Shown: positions 35,590-45,390 of the stretch, in pieces
Numbering within the stretch: the first letter of the stretch is position 1
Layout: every line of letters begins with the position of its first letter
NCBI RefSeq assembly: GCF_001941965.1
Contig: NZ_MKZO01000025.1
Location: forward strand, 372,001-436,000
Reading direction: 5' to 3'
Source: Pseudomonas putida
GTDB taxonomy: Bacteria; Pseudomonadota; Gammaproteobacteria; Pseudomonadales; Pseudomonadaceae
Length of the DNA: 64,000 nt
Program-made: the position numbers and the translations under genes
Notes under the pieces: generated by a model
Seen by the model: the letters and a program-made list of their open reading frames with translations, nothing else
The model's database searches: none
What the model was told of the DNA's origin: nothing

Positions 35590-37985
35590 CCGTTCGGGAG
35601 CCGTTCAGCATGAATCAGCACCATCAGGACAAGCCGACCACCCTCGAGCGCCTGATCTTCAACAACCGCCCGGCAGTGATCGCCATCTGCCTGCTGGTCA
35701 GCGTGTTCCTGTTCTGGCAGGCCACCCTGATCCGCCCGTCCACCAGCTTCGAAAAAATGATCCCGCTGGAGCACCCGTTCATCCAGAACATGCTCGAGCA
35801 CCGCAATGACCTGGCCAACCTCGGCAACACCGTGCGCATCTCGGTGGAAGCGGTCAACGGCGATATCTTCGACAAGGACTACATGGAAACGCTGCGGCAG
35901 ATCCATGACGAGGTCTTCTACATTCCCGGCGTCGACCGCTCGGGGCTGAAGTCGCTGTGGAGCCCGGCGGTACGCTGGACCGAGGTGACCGAGGAAGGCT
36001 TCTCCGGCGGCGAAGTCATCCCCAACACCTACAACGGCTCGCAGCAGAGCCTCGACACCCTGCGCGACAACGTGCTCAAGTCCGGGCAGATCGGCCGCCT
36101 GGTGGCGAACAACTTCAAGTCGAGCATCGTCGATGTGCCGCTGCTGGAGTCCTACCCGGACCCGCAGGACCCGGGCAAGCAGATCAAGCTCGACTACCAG
36201 CAGTTCTCCCACCAGCTGGAAGAGAAGATCCGCGACAAGTACCAGGCGCAGAACCCCAACGTGAAGATCCATATCGTCGGCTTCGCCAAGAAGGTCGGCG
36301 ACCTGATCGACGGGCTGATGATGGTGGTGGGCTTCTTCGCCATCGCGTTCATGATCACTTGGGTCCTGCTGTACTGGTTCACCTGGTGCATCCGCAGCAC
36401 CATCGCGGTGTTGATCACCACCCTGGTGGCGGTGGTCTGGCAACTGGGCCTGATGCATGTGGTGGGCTTCGGTATCGACCCCTATTCGATGCTGGTGCCG
36501 TTCCTGATCTTCGCCATCGGCATCTCCCACGGGGTGCAGAAGATCAACGGTATCGCCCTGCAGTCCAGTGACGCCGACAACGCCCTGACCGCGGCACGAC
36601 GGACCTTCCGCCAGTTGTTCCTGCCGGGGATGATCGCCATCCTCGCCGACGCCGTGGGCTTCATCACCCTGCTGATCATCGACATCGGGGTAATCCGCGA
36701 GCTGGCCATCGGCGCCTCCATCGGTGTCGCGGTGATCGTCTTCACCAACCTGATCCTGCTGCCGGTGGCGATTTCCTATGTCGGCATCAGCAAGAAGGCC
36801 ATCGAGCGCAGCAAGAAGGACGCGACCCGCGAGCACCCGTTCTGGCGCCTGCTGTCGTCCTTCGCCAGCGCCAAGGTGGCGCCGGTGTCCATCGTCCTGG
36901 CCCTGCTGGCCTTTGGTGGCGGCCTCTGGTACAGCCAGAACCTGAAGATCGGCGACCTCGACCAGGGCGCCCCGGAGCTGCGTCCGGACTCGCGCTACAA
37001 CAACGACAACGCCTTCATCATCAACAACTACTCGACCAGTTCCGATGTGCTGGTGGTCATGGTCAAGACCCCGACCGAAGGCTGCTCGGCCTACGCCACC
37101 ATGGCGCCGATCGACGAGCTGATGTGGACCATGGAGAACACCCCCGGCGTGCAGTCGGCGATCTCCCTGGTGACCGTGTCCAAGCAGATGATCAAGGGCA
37201 TGAACGAGGGCAACCTGAAATGGGAAAGCCTGTCGCGCAACCCTGAGGTGCTGAACAGCTCGGTGTCCCGCGCCGACGGCCTGTACAACGGCGACTGCTC
37301 GCTGGCCCCGGTGCTGGTGTTCCTCAACGACCACAAGGCCGAGACCCTCGACGGTGTGGTCAAGGCGGTCAAGCTGTTCGCCGACGAACACAACCGCGAA
37401 GGCCTGGAATTCCTCCTCGCCGCCGGCAACGCCGGGATCGAGGCGGCCACCAACGACGTGATCAAGTCGGCCGAGCTGACCATCCTGATCCTGGTGTACA
37501 TCTGCGTGGCAGTGATGTGCATGATCACCTTCCGCTCCTTCGCCGCGACCCTGTGCATCGTCCTGCCGCTGGTGCTGACCTCGGTGCTGGGCAACGCCCT
37601 GATGGCCTTCATGGGCATCGGCGTCAAGGTCGCCACCCTGCCGGTGGTGGCCCTCGGCGTGGGGATTGGCGTGGACTACGGGATCTACATCTACAGCCGT
37701 CTGGAAAGCTTCCTGCGTGCCGGCCTGCCGTTGCAGGAAGCCTATTACCAGACCCTGCGTTCCACCGGTAAAGCGGTACTGTTCACCGGCCTGTGCCTGG
37801 CGATCGGCGTGTGCACCTGGATCTTCTCGGCCATCAAGTTCCAGGCCGACATGGGCCTGATGCTGACCTTCATGCTCCTGTGGAACATGTTCGGTGCGCT
37901 GTGGCTGCTGCCGGCCCTGGCGCGCTTCCTGATCAAGCCGGAGAAACTCGCCGGGCAGAAGGGCAATTCGATCTTCGCCCACTGA
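35586..37985 (+). CDS. RND/MMPL-superfamily inner-membrane transporter
   Basis: 799 residues in two matching halves: one helix (about 32-48), a periplasmic loop, then five helices (about 235-400), and the same again (helix near 450; five helices about 640-785). GDIFDKD and PLEHPFIQNM lie in the first loop. It is shorter than AcrB-type pumps (about 1040) and resembles the MMPL/hopanoid-transporter type of permease. It is coupled to the YCF48 gene. There is no adaptor or outer-membrane channel gene nearby. A ribosome-proximal alternative start is the ATG of MNQHHQDKP at codon 9. Confidence 0.87.
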   Translation: MTVREPFSMNQHHQDKPTTLERLIFNNRPAVIAICLLVSVFLFWQATLIRPSTSFEKMIPLEHPFIQNMLEHRNDLANLGNTVRISVEAVNGDIFDKDYMETLRQIHDEVFYIPGVDRSGLKSLWSPAVRWTEVTEEGFSGGEVIPNTYNGSQQSLDTLRDNVLKSGQIGRLVANNFKSSIVDVPLLESYPDPQDPGKQIKLDYQQFSHQLEEKIRDKYQAQNPNVKIHIVGFAKKVGDLIDGLMMVVGFFAIAFMITWVLLYWFTWCIRSTIAVLITTLVAVVWQLGLMHVVGFGIDPYSMLVPFLIFAIGISHGVQKINGIALQSSDADNALTAARRTFRQLFLPGMIAILADAVGFITLLIIDIGVIRELAIGASIGVAVIVFTNLILLPVAISYVGISKKAIERSKKDATREHPFWRLLSSFASAKVAPVSIVLALLAFGGGLWYSQNLKIGDLDQGAPELRPDSRYNNDNAFIINNYSTSSDVLVVMVKTPTEGCSAYATMAPIDELMWTMENTPGVQSAISLVTVSKQMIKGMNEGNLKWESLSRNPEVLNSSVSRADGLYNGDCSLAPVLVFLNDHKAETLDGVVKAVKLFADEHNREGLEFLLAAGNAGIEAATNDVIKSAELTILILVYICVAVMCMITFRSFAATLCIVLPLVLTSVLGNALMAFMGIGVKVATLPVVALGVGIGVDYGIYIYSRLESFLRAGLPLQEAYYQTLRSTGKAVLFTGLCLAIGVCTWIFSAIKFQADMGLMLTFMLLWNMFGALWLLPALARFLIKPEKLAGQKGNSIFAH

Positions 37986-38001
37986 TCCATCGGCGGAACC
38001 A

Positions 38002-38039
38002 CAGCGGGGGCCGGACGTCACAACGTCTGGCCCCCGCTG
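38002..38039 (+). terminator. Strong hairpin after the RND gene
   Basis: A 17-bp stem (CAGCGGGGGCCGGACGT and complement with one G-T pair) with a four-base loop, starting 16 bases after the stop. It is followed by CATTTG and not a T-run, so termination efficiency is uncertain. Confidence 0.65.
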
Positions 38040-38087
38040 CATTTGGGCTATCATTCGGGCCTTTCCCCTGACCATGGCTGTTTCCCG

Positions 38088-38387
38088 ATGACCACCCTTT
38101 CCCAAGCCCTGCACACCTGCGACATGCTGCTGATCGACGGCCTGCACTGCTTCGACTTCGTCCATGACGACAGCGGCCTGCGCGCCGAGTGCATGGATGG
38201 CCGTGCGCTCAAGCGCTGGACCTTTACTGCGGCCCAGGTCGAGGCTGCCCGTGCCGAAGGCGAGGACTGGCTGATCGTCGGCGACAGCGGCGAGCACCGC
38301 CTGGTGTGCATGGGCGCCGTGCGTGCGCCGGAGGACGATGAAGACGACGAGTATGAAGAAGGCGCTGCTGAGCCTGCTGATCGCTAG
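38088..38387 (+). CDS. Conserved hypothetical protein with acidic tail
   Basis: 99 residues from the ATG at 38088 (MTTLSQALHTCDMLLIDGLH). It has no signal peptide or membrane helix. It contains AECMDGRALKRWTFTAAQVE and ends in a strongly acidic stretch (EDDEDDEYEEGAAE). The acidic tail is encoded in the segment that overlaps the start of the following lactonase gene. I do not recognise the function. Confidence 0.65.
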   Translation: MTTLSQALHTCDMLLIDGLHCFDFVHDDSGLRAECMDGRALKRWTFTAAQVEAARAEGEDWLIVGDSGEHRLVCMGAVRAPEDDEDDEYEEGAAEPADR

Positions 38388-39462
38388 CGGCATGAGCATG
38401 AGCGTGCACGCCCGTGAACTGCTGGTAGGCAGCTATACCGATGGCGCCAGCCAGGGGATCTACCGCTACCGCTTCAGCGAGGGCCGTATCGACGCCATGC
38501 CGTTGCAGGTGGTGGAGGCGGGTAATCCGTCGTGGCTGACCTTGTCTGCCGATGGTCGCCGGCTGTTTGCCGTGAACGAGGCAGCGGCGGGGCGGGTCTC
38601 GGCGTTCAGCCTGGATGCCCATCATGTGCTTACGGCGGTGAATCAGGTCGGTAGCGGCGGTGCCGAGCCGACCCATAGCAGCCTGAGCCGGGACGGGCGT
38701 TTCCTGTTCGTCGCCAACTATGGTGGTTCCAATACCGAGGGCGGCAGCCTGAGCGTGTTGCCGGTGCAGGCTGATGGCCGTCTTGGCGAGCCGGTGCAGC
38801 AGGTGCGGCATGCCGCGAGCAAGGTCAATCCTGAACGTCAGGCCACGCCACATGTGCATTCGCTGGTGTCGTCACCGGATGGGCGTTTTGTGTTTGCCAG
38901 TGATCTGGGCGCGGACAAGGTCTTCGCCTATCGCTACGAACCGGACCAGGCCGAACCGCTCAAGGCGTTCGATGCGGTGGATCTTCCGCCCGGTAGCGGA
39001 CCTCGGCATCTGCTCCTCAGCGCCGATGGCCGGCATGCCTGGCTGACCCTGGAAATGAGCGCGGAGGTGGCGGTGTTCGATCATCAGGACGGCCATCTGA
39101 CCCTGCGCGCCACGGTGCCGCTGACCGACAGCAAGGATCCCGCAGCCAAGGCGGCGGGTGCCCTGCATGCCTCGGCAGATGGGCGTTTCCTGTATGTCAG
39201 CAATCGTGGCACGGCCAATGAACTGGTGGTGTTCGCCATCGATCCGCTCGACGGCGGGCTGACCCTGGTGCAGCGGCGTTCCGTTGAAGGCGATCACCCG
39301 CGTGAATTCGCGCTGGATCCGGAGCAGGGGTTCGTACTGGTAGCCAACCAGAAAAGCGACGAAATCGTGGTGATCCGTCGCGATCCTGCGAGCGGGAGGC
39401 TGGGTGAGGTGGTGCAGCAGTTCGTGCAGCCGGCGCCGTCGGACCTGAAGTTCCTCGACTGA
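38338..39462 (+). CDS. Exported seven-bladed propeller lactonase-family protein (YbhE/Pgl-like)
   Basis: 374 residues from the ATG at 38338, which has GGAGG close upstream; the ATG at 38353 is equally possible. Either gives a signal peptide ending SMSVHA, so the protein is periplasmic, unlike cytoplasmic 6-phosphogluconolactonase. Blade motifs include VGSYTDGASQGIY, NPSWLTLSADGRRLF, HVHSLVSSPDGRFVF and HPREFALDPEQGF. The family includes 6-phosphogluconolactonase and muconate-cycloisomerase-like lactonases; the substrate of an exported member is unknown. Its start overlaps the previous gene by about 50 bases. Confidence 0.85.
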   Translation: MKTTSMKKALLSLLIASGMSMSVHARELLVGSYTDGASQGIYRYRFSEGRIDAMPLQVVEAGNPSWLTLSADGRRLFAVNEAAAGRVSAFSLDAHHVLTAVNQVGSGGAEPTHSSLSRDGRFLFVANYGGSNTEGGSLSVLPVQADGRLGEPVQQVRHAASKVNPERQATPHVHSLVSSPDGRFVFASDLGADKVFAYRYEPDQAEPLKAFDAVDLPPGSGPRHLLLSADGRHAWLTLEMSAEVAVFDHQDGHLTLRATVPLTDSKDPAAKAAGALHASADGRFLYVSNRGTANELVVFAIDPLDGGLTLVQRRSVEGDHPREFALDPEQGFVLVANQKSDEIVVIRRDPASGRLGEVVQQFVQPAPSDLKFLD

Positions 39463-39579
39463 CTATCGACGTGCTCGATAATCGTTAGTGCTGCAATGAA
39501 TTTTTCCCGGCGGGTCTCGGGGCGTAGTTTTGAACCAAGCCAGACGGCTTCTCAACTCAACGACTTCGAGGCCAGACCG

Positions 39580-39759
39580 ATGAATTTCAATCTCTTTCCC
39601 GTAATCGCCGCATCCGCCATTTCCGCTTCCGTGGTGCAGGCGGCCAATGCCCATGTCGAGCTCGACCAGCGCAAGGCGGCGACGCCGAGCTACACCACTG
39701 AGTATCTGCGTCAGAGTGCCAATTTCTATGCGGCGCTGGATCATAAGGCTTCGCACTGA
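39580..39759 (+). CDS. Small exported protein of unknown function
   Basis: 59 residues with a signal-peptide-like start (MNFNLFPVIAASAISASVVQ, cleavage after AANA) and a 35-residue mature part containing RKAATPSYTTEYLRQSANF. GAGG lies eight bases before the ATG. The mature part has the character of short Pseudomonas periplasmic peptides. It is followed by a REPIN. No homologue is recognised. Confidence 0.5.
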   Translation: MNFNLFPVIAASAISASVVQAANAHVELDQRKAATPSYTTEYLRQSANFYAALDHKASH

Positions 39760-39776
39760 ATTTTTTGTTGCTCTTG

Positions 39777-39863
39777 AGGGCCTCATCGCTGGCAAGCCAG
39801 CTCCCACAGGGTCCGCGGTGCATGCGATCCCTGTGGGAGCTGGCTTGCCAGCGATGAGGCCCT
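39777..39863. repeat. REPIN between convergent genes
   Basis: AGGGCCTCATCGCTGGCAAG and complement around a short centre, occupying almost all of the gap between the small exported protein and the GST gene. It probably acts as a shared transcript end. Confidence 0.9.
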
Positions 39864-39868
39864 GAAGA

Positions 39869-40450
39869 TCACTTGGCCATGATCGCCTTGAACAGCTCCG
39901 ATTCCAGCCAGCCCTGCAACCAGGCCCTTAGCCTTGGATAGGGCGCCTCGGCGAACCACTGCGGTTCGACCCCGGCGAACTGGCGGATAAACGGCAGCAA
40001 GGCGGCATCGGCCAGGCTCGGGTGGTCGGCGAGCAGGTAAGGCTGCTCGCTGAGCAACCGCTCCAGATCCGCCAGAATCACCTCCGCCTGCTGCCGATAA
40101 TGCTCCCGGGAATGCTCCGGATAGCGCTCGGCATACTTGTAGTGATTCAGGTGAACCTTGAACTCGCTGTCATTGCGCGCAATCAGCGCATCGATCTGCG
40201 GATCACCCTGTAGAAGCCAGTCCTGCGGATCATCCTGCGCCAGCGCCCAGCGCATGATGTCCAGGCTCTCCTCCAGCACCCGCCCCTCGACACTCAACAC
40301 CGGCACCGTGCCCTTGGGCGACAGCGCCAGCATTTCCGCCGGCTTGGCCTTCAGGCTGACTTCCTCGATCCGTACCGGCACCCCGGCATAGCGCAGGGCC
40401 AGCCGCGCACGCATGGCATAGGGGCAGCGGCGGAACGAGTAGAGGATCAT
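39869..40450 (-). CDS. Glutathione S-transferase-family protein
   Basis: 193 residues. A thioredoxin-fold N-terminal domain starts MILYSFRRCPYAMR, with a CPYA motif like glutaredoxin-type GSTs, and continues with SPKGTVPVLSVEG and the glutathione-contact LEESLDIM. The alpha-helical C-terminal domain follows (ADHPSLADAALLPFI). It overlaps the end of sbcC by four bases, so it belongs to the sbcDC operon. The substrate is unknown. Confidence 0.88.
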   Translation of the reverse strand: MILYSFRRCPYAMRARLALRYAGVPVRIEEVSLKAKPAEMLALSPKGTVPVLSVEGRVLEESLDIMRWALAQDDPQDWLLQGDPQIDALIARNDSEFKVHLNHYKYAERYPEHSREHYRQQAEVILADLERLLSEQPYLLADHPSLADAALLPFIRQFAGVEPQWFAEAPYPRLRAWLQGWLESELFKAIMAK

Positions 40451-43400
40451 CCCGCCACCTCCAGGTGGCTCAGGCCATTGCCCTGGCGTCTCACCTGGAT
40501 CTGCACGCCAATCCGCTCATGCATCTCCTGCACATGGGAAATCACCCCGACCTTGCGCCCCTGGGCCTGCAGGCCGTCGAGGGCGTCCATGGCCAGTTGC
40601 AGGGATTCCGGATCGAGGCTGCCGAAGCCTTCGTCGATAAACAGCGATTCGATCCGCAGGGTGCTCGACGCCATCGACGCCAGGCCCAATGCCAGGGCCA
40701 GGGACACCAGGAACGTCTCGCCCCCGGACAGCGAATGCACCGAGCGCAGTTCGTCGCCCATCTCGGTGTCCAGCACCAGCAGGCCGAGCTGGCTGCCGCC
40801 GCGTTTCAGACGATAGCGCTTCACCAGTTGGCGCAGTTGGGTGTTGGCGTGATGCACCAGCAGGTCGAGGTTGTAGCTCTGGGCAATCTTGCGGAAGGTG
40901 TCGCCGCTGGACGAGCCGATCAGGTCGCTCAGCCGCGCCCAGCGCTGCCATTCCGCGCGAGCCTGGGCGATGCGTTCGGCGAGGCTCTGGCTGGCCTGCT
41001 GGCGGCGCTGGTCCTCGGCCTGCTGCGCACGCAGTTCGGCGCACTGGTGTTCCTGCTGGTCGAGCTGCTGCTGGCTGGCGAGCAGGGCCTGGTCCAGGTC
41101 TTCGGCGCTTTGTTCGGTGAGCTGCTGCTTCTGGTGTTGCTGCAGGCGCTCGTCACGCTCCTGGACCCGCACGCTGGATTGCTCGACGGCTTTCTCGGCC
41201 GCTTGCAGGCGCTGGCGTAGCTGGGCGACCTGTTCGTCGTCCATGCCCAGCAGGGCGTCGAGGCCCTGTTCGTCCAGCTCCGGATGGGCTTCGTGCCATT
41301 GGCCGATGGCCGCATCCAGTTGCTGGCGTTCCTGTTCCAGGGCCTGGTGCTGTTCTTCCCGGGCCTTGAGTTCGCTGGCGATCGCGGCGGCCTGGGTGCG
41401 GGCGTCGTGCATCTGCTGGCCGAGGCCGGCCTCGCTGGCACGAGCCTGTTCCACTGCCTGCTCCAGGGCGCGCTGCCAGTGATCGGCGTCGGCATGCTCG
41501 CCGATCAGCGCGGTCAGGGCTTCGCGGGCCTGCTGTTGCTGGGTTTCCAGTGCCGCCAACTGCTGGTTGCGTTGCTCCAGCGCCTGCTGGCGGTCGTGCT
41601 GCTTGCCTTCGAGGCTCTCGCGCTGCTTGAGGCGTTCGGCCAGTTCCTGCTGCTCGTCCTTCTGCTGGTCGAGCAGTTGCAGGCGGGCGCTGAGCTGCTG
41701 GTCGAGGCTGAGGAAGGTCTCGGACGGGGTTTCCCGCAGGGCGGCGAAGATGTCCGCCGGCAGCAGGGTTTCGAACTGCGCCAGGTCCTGGTCCAGACGC
41801 TGCTGGTCGGCATTCAGGCCGTCCTGCTGCTGGTTCAGTTGCAGGGTGGCCTGGCGGTGGGCTTCGTTGGCGTCTTGCAACTGCTGCTGAAGACGGGACG
41901 CGTCCTGTTGCAGGGTCAGCAGGGTTTGCTGGCGCTGCTGGTCGCGCTCGATATCGTCGTTGAGACGGCGCAGTTGCAGGTCCAGCCACGGGCTGCGGGC
42001 GGCGTTGTCGTGTTCGGACAGTTGCGGCCACAAGGCCTGGGCCTCCAGTTCCGGGGCCAGGGCCTGGAGCTGGGTATTCAGTTGTTCCTGCTGGTGCAGG
42101 TATTCCTTGAGCTGGCCGTTGACACCGCCGAGGCGGGAGCGCAGTTCGTCGAGCTTCTCGGTCAGCTCGCTGACCACCTTCTGCGCTGCGGCTTCCTCGC
42201 TTTCGTCATGCCGGGCGAGGTTTTCCAGCAGGGCTTCCGGCTGGTGATACGGGTGTTCAAGGCTGCCGCAGACCGGGCAGGGCTGGTCGTCCTGCAATTG
42301 CGTGCGCAGCTCTTCGACGCTGGCATTGCGCGCCAGGCGCTGGCGTTCCAGTAGCTGGCGGGTCAGGGTCAGGGCCTGTTGCGCCTGCTCCAGCTCCTGC
42401 TTGCCCTGCATGCCGGCGGCGATCAGTTGCTGGCGTTCCTGCTGGGCCGTGGTCTGGCGCTCACGCAGGGCATTCAGGCGCTGTTCGATTTCCTGCTGGC
42501 GGCTCCACAGCCGGGCCAGGTCCTCGAAGCCGCGTTGCTGCTTGCGGTTGTCCTGCAGCAGGGTGCCGAGCAGGCCGATCTGTTCGGCCAGGGCTTGCGG
42601 CTCGGCCGCGCTTTCCTGGAACAGCAGGTCGAGGGACTGGCGCAGCTGCGCGCATTCCTGGGCCCGGGCTTCGGCGGTCTGGCGCAGGGCCGGGAGTTCT
42701 TCGCGGCCCTTGCCGAGGCGGTTGGCGGTGAGCATCACCTGCTGCAACTGGCCGCGGTAGATCTGCCAGGCGCCACCCAGGTCGGCCATGCCGGCACTGC
42801 TCTCCAGTTGCGCGGCAATGCTGGCGAGCGCCTGTTCGTGGCGCTGCTGGTGTTCAACGAAGGCGTTCAGCTGGTTCTGACCTTCGTTGAAGGCCTGTTG
42901 CGCCTGCTGGCTCTGCTCGCGTTCGCGGGCCAGGTCCTGATCCAGGCGGGTCAGGTTGTGCTGGATCTCGAAGGCCTGGCGCAGGTGCGGGGCGCTGTCG
43001 CTCTGGGCGGCGAGGGCTTGTGTCAGCGCTTCTTTCGCGCCGCCAAGCTCCTGCTCCAGGCGCTGCTGGCGCTCGCCCAGTTCCGCCTGTTCGCGGCGTT
43101 GCTGCTCCAGCGCGGCAGCCAGCGGAGTGAGCTGGTTGAGCACTTCCTGACGGCGGGCGAACTGGTGACGCTGTGGCGCCAGTTGTTCGAGGCGGGTCAG
43201 GTTCAGGCGTTCGGCAGCGAGGCCTTCCCAGTCCTGGCGGGCGCTGGCGAGGGCTTCGGCGGCGGCTTTCTGCTGGTCTTGCAGGGCCAGCAGTTCGTTG
43301 AGCCAGGTGCGTTGTTGTTCGAGCTGGCGCTGCTGGGCCTGTCCGGCCTTGAGGCCTTGCTGGGCCTCGACCAGTTGCTGATCGAGGGCCGTGCGTTCTT

Positions 43401-44094
43401 CTTCGCTCATTGGCAGCACGCCGCTGGCTTCGCCGAGCAGGGCTTTCAACGCTTCGTCGGCTTCCTTGGCCTTGGCAAAGGCGCGCCGGCCCAGCTGGCT
43501 GTAGATCGCCGTGTTGGTGAGCTTTTCCAGCAGCTCGCTGCGTTCCTTGTCGTCGGCCTTGAGGAAGGCGCTGAACTCGCTCTGGGCCAGCATCACCGCG
43601 CGGGTGAACTGGGCGAAGTTGAGGCCCAGGCGCGATTCGATCAGTTGCTCGTACTCGCGCTTGCTCTGGTTGCTCAGCAGTTGCTGGCTGTCCAGGTCGT
43701 GCAGGCTCTGGCGGCTGCCTTGCAGCTTGCCGTTGGCCTTGTCGCGGGCGCGGTTGGCTTCCCAGCGGGCGCGGTAGCGGCGGCCGTCGATACCGACGAA
43801 ATCCACCTCGGCAAAGCAACTGCCGGTGCCGCGGCGCAGCAGGGTGCGCGGGTCATTGGTGAGAATTTCACCGTCGGCATCCGGGACCTTGGTCTCCCGG
43901 CCGATGTTTTCCAGGCGCGGCACCGAGCCGAACAGGGCCAGGCACAGGGCATCGAGCAGGGTGCTCTTGCCCGCGCCGGTCGGCCCGGTGATGGCGAACA
44001 GGCCGGCGCTGGCCAGGGGTTCGGCGGTGAAATCGATCTCGAAGGGCCCGGCCAGGGAGGCGAGGTTCTTCAGGCGGATGGCGAGGATCTTCAT
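40447..44094 (-). CDS. sbcC: Exonuclease subunit SbcC (Rad50-like ATPase)
   Basis: 1215 residues. Walker A GPTGAGKSTLLDAL lies near residue 40, long Gln/Glu-rich coiled coils fill about residues 190-1020, and a zinc hook CPVCGSLEHPY sits in the middle. The signature SLSGGETFLVSLALALG and Walker B SLFIDEGFGSLD are at the C-terminus. With SbcD it forms the ATP-dependent nuclease that cuts hairpins and palindromic DNA. It overlaps sbcD by four bases. The genome's abundance of palindromic REPINs makes its substrate class abundant here. Confidence 0.95.
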   Translation of the reverse strand: MKILAIRLKNLASLAGPFEIDFTAEPLASAGLFAITGPTGAGKSTLLDALCLALFGSVPRLENIGRETKVPDADGEILTNDPRTLLRRGTGSCFAEVDFVGIDGRRYRARWEANRARDKANGKLQGSRQSLHDLDSQQLLSNQSKREYEQLIESRLGLNFAQFTRAVMLAQSEFSAFLKADDKERSELLEKLTNTAIYSQLGRRAFAKAKEADEALKALLGEASGVLPMSEEERTALDQQLVEAQQGLKAGQAQQRQLEQQRTWLNELLALQDQQKAAAEALASARQDWEGLAAERLNLTRLEQLAPQRHQFARRQEVLNQLTPLAAALEQQRREQAELGERQQRLEQELGGAKEALTQALAAQSDSAPHLRQAFEIQHNLTRLDQDLAREREQSQQAQQAFNEGQNQLNAFVEHQQRHEQALASIAAQLESSAGMADLGGAWQIYRGQLQQVMLTANRLGKGREELPALRQTAEARAQECAQLRQSLDLLFQESAAEPQALAEQIGLLGTLLQDNRKQQRGFEDLARLWSRQQEIEQRLNALRERQTTAQQERQQLIAAGMQGKQELEQAQQALTLTRQLLERQRLARNASVEELRTQLQDDQPCPVCGSLEHPYHQPEALLENLARHDESEEAAAQKVVSELTEKLDELRSRLGGVNGQLKEYLHQQEQLNTQLQALAPELEAQALWPQLSEHDNAARSPWLDLQLRRLNDDIERDQQRQQTLLTLQQDASRLQQQLQDANEAHRQATLQLNQQQDGLNADQQRLDQDLAQFETLLPADIFAALRETPSETFLSLDQQLSARLQLLDQQKDEQQELAERLKQRESLEGKQHDRQQALEQRNQQLAALETQQQQAREALTALIGEHADADHWQRALEQAVEQARASEAGLGQQMHDARTQAAAIASELKAREEQHQALEQERQQLDAAIGQWHEAHPELDEQGLDALLGMDDEQVAQLRQRLQAAEKAVEQSSVRVQERDERLQQHQKQQLTEQSAEDLDQALLASQQQLDQQEHQCAELRAQQAEDQRRQQASQSLAERIAQARAEWQRWARLSDLIGSSSGDTFRKIAQSYNLDLLVHHANTQLRQLVKRYRLKRGGSQLGLLVLDTEMGDELRSVHSLSGGETFLVSLALALGLASMASSTLRIESLFIDEGFGSLDPESLQLAMDALDGLQAQGRKVGVISHVQEMHERIGVQIQVRRQGNGLSHLEVAG

Positions 44095-45332
44095 GGCTGT
44101 TCCTCCTGTTGCTGGACTTCCTGCAACAGCAGGGCGAAATCGGCCAGGGTGCCGTCATCGGCGGCGCTGCCGTAGGCCTGTTCCCAGGCGCGGGCGAACA
44201 GGTCCTGGGGCTTGAGCTGGCCCAGTTCCACCAAGCGCTCTTCTTCCTCGCCATCGGCGCCAATACGCCCGGCGTATTCCGCGCTGATCCGCACCAGGCG
44301 CACGGCCTTGCCCTGCAGGGCGCCTTCAAGCTGCTGGCGCAGGTCGGGTTGCGGCTCGTCCAGTTGCACGCGGACTTCCAGCCACGGCTGGCGCTGCGGG
44401 TCGTCGAGCAGGTCGACCACCGGCAGTTCGGTGAGGCTTTCGAGAATCTCGGCCAAGGGCGCCGGGCCGACCCGTTGCAGGGCCACGGCCCGTGGCACGC
44501 TGCGGCTTTCCACGCTGACCAGCTTGTTGCCCTTGAGCTCCACTTCGAGGATCTGGTGCGGGTACTTGATCTCCGAGAACGACAGCGGCAGCGGCGAGCC
44601 GCAATAGCGGATGCGTTCCTCGCCATTGACCTTCTGCGGCTTGTGCAGGTGGCCGAGGGCGACATAGGCGATTTCTTCGCCGAACAGGCTGGCGGGCAGG
44701 GCTTCGGCGGTGCCGATGATCAGGCTGCGCTCGGAGTCCTCGGAGACCGAGCCACCGGCCATATGGGCGTGGCTGATGGCGACCAGCGCCTGTTTCGGCT
44801 GGCGGCGCTCGAGGGCGGCGGCGATGAGTTTCTCGTGAACCTGGCCGATGCCGCGCAGGTAGTCCTCGCCCAGGTGCGGCCCGGTGACTTCCGCCGGGCG
44901 CAGGAAGGGCAGGGCCAGGCACCAGGCCTCGACCTTGCCCTTGGCGTTGGTCAGGGGTACGAGCAGGCGGTCGCTGTCCAGCTGGCCTTCGTCGAGCCAC
45001 TGCACGCGACCGAGGGCGTGGGTGCGCAGGCTGCGCATCAGCGGGCCGGGGAGTTCGATGCGCGAGCCGGAATCGTGGTTGCCGGCGATCATCACGATGG
45101 TCAGGGCCGGCTGTTGCTCGTGGGCCTTGACGATAAAGTTGTAGAGCTGTTCCTGGGCCTTCACCGGCGGGTTCACGGTGTCGAAGATATCGCCGGCGAT
45201 CAGCAGGGCATCGGGGGTGCGCAGCTTGAGCTGGCCGAGCAGCCAGTCGAGGAAGCAGGCATGTTCGAAATCGCGCTCCTGGCCGTGCAGGGTTTGCCCC
45301 AGATGCCAGTCGGAGGTGTGAAACAGACGCAT
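44091..45332 (-). CDS. sbcD: Exonuclease subunit SbcD (Mre11-like nuclease)
   Basis: 413 residues from the ATG at 45332, with AGGA six bases upstream; longer in-frame extensions run into REPIN sequence and are rejected. Metal-site motifs: MRLFHTSDWHLGQTL, IAGDIFDTVNPP, IAGNHDSGSR, ISHAHMAGG and ALGHLHKPQ. It is the nuclease subunit of SbcCD and the first gene of the sbcD-sbcC-GST operon. Confidence 0.95.
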   Translation of the reverse strand: MRLFHTSDWHLGQTLHGQERDFEHACFLDWLLGQLKLRTPDALLIAGDIFDTVNPPVKAQEQLYNFIVKAHEQQPALTIVMIAGNHDSGSRIELPGPLMRSLRTHALGRVQWLDEGQLDSDRLLVPLTNAKGKVEAWCLALPFLRPAEVTGPHLGEDYLRGIGQVHEKLIAAALERRQPKQALVAISHAHMAGGSVSEDSERSLIIGTAEALPASLFGEEIAYVALGHLHKPQKVNGEERIRYCGSPLPLSFSEIKYPHQILEVELKGNKLVSVESRSVPRAVALQRVGPAPLAEILESLTELPVVDLLDDPQRQPWLEVRVQLDEPQPDLRQQLEGALQGKAVRLVRISAEYAGRIGADGEEEERLVELGQLKPQDLFARAWEQAYGSAADDGTLADFALLLQEVQQQEEQP

Positions 45333-45390
45333 GGATAGTCCTGTGACGGGGGCAGGATGGAAAACCGGTAATGGTACCTGAATGTGTGGT

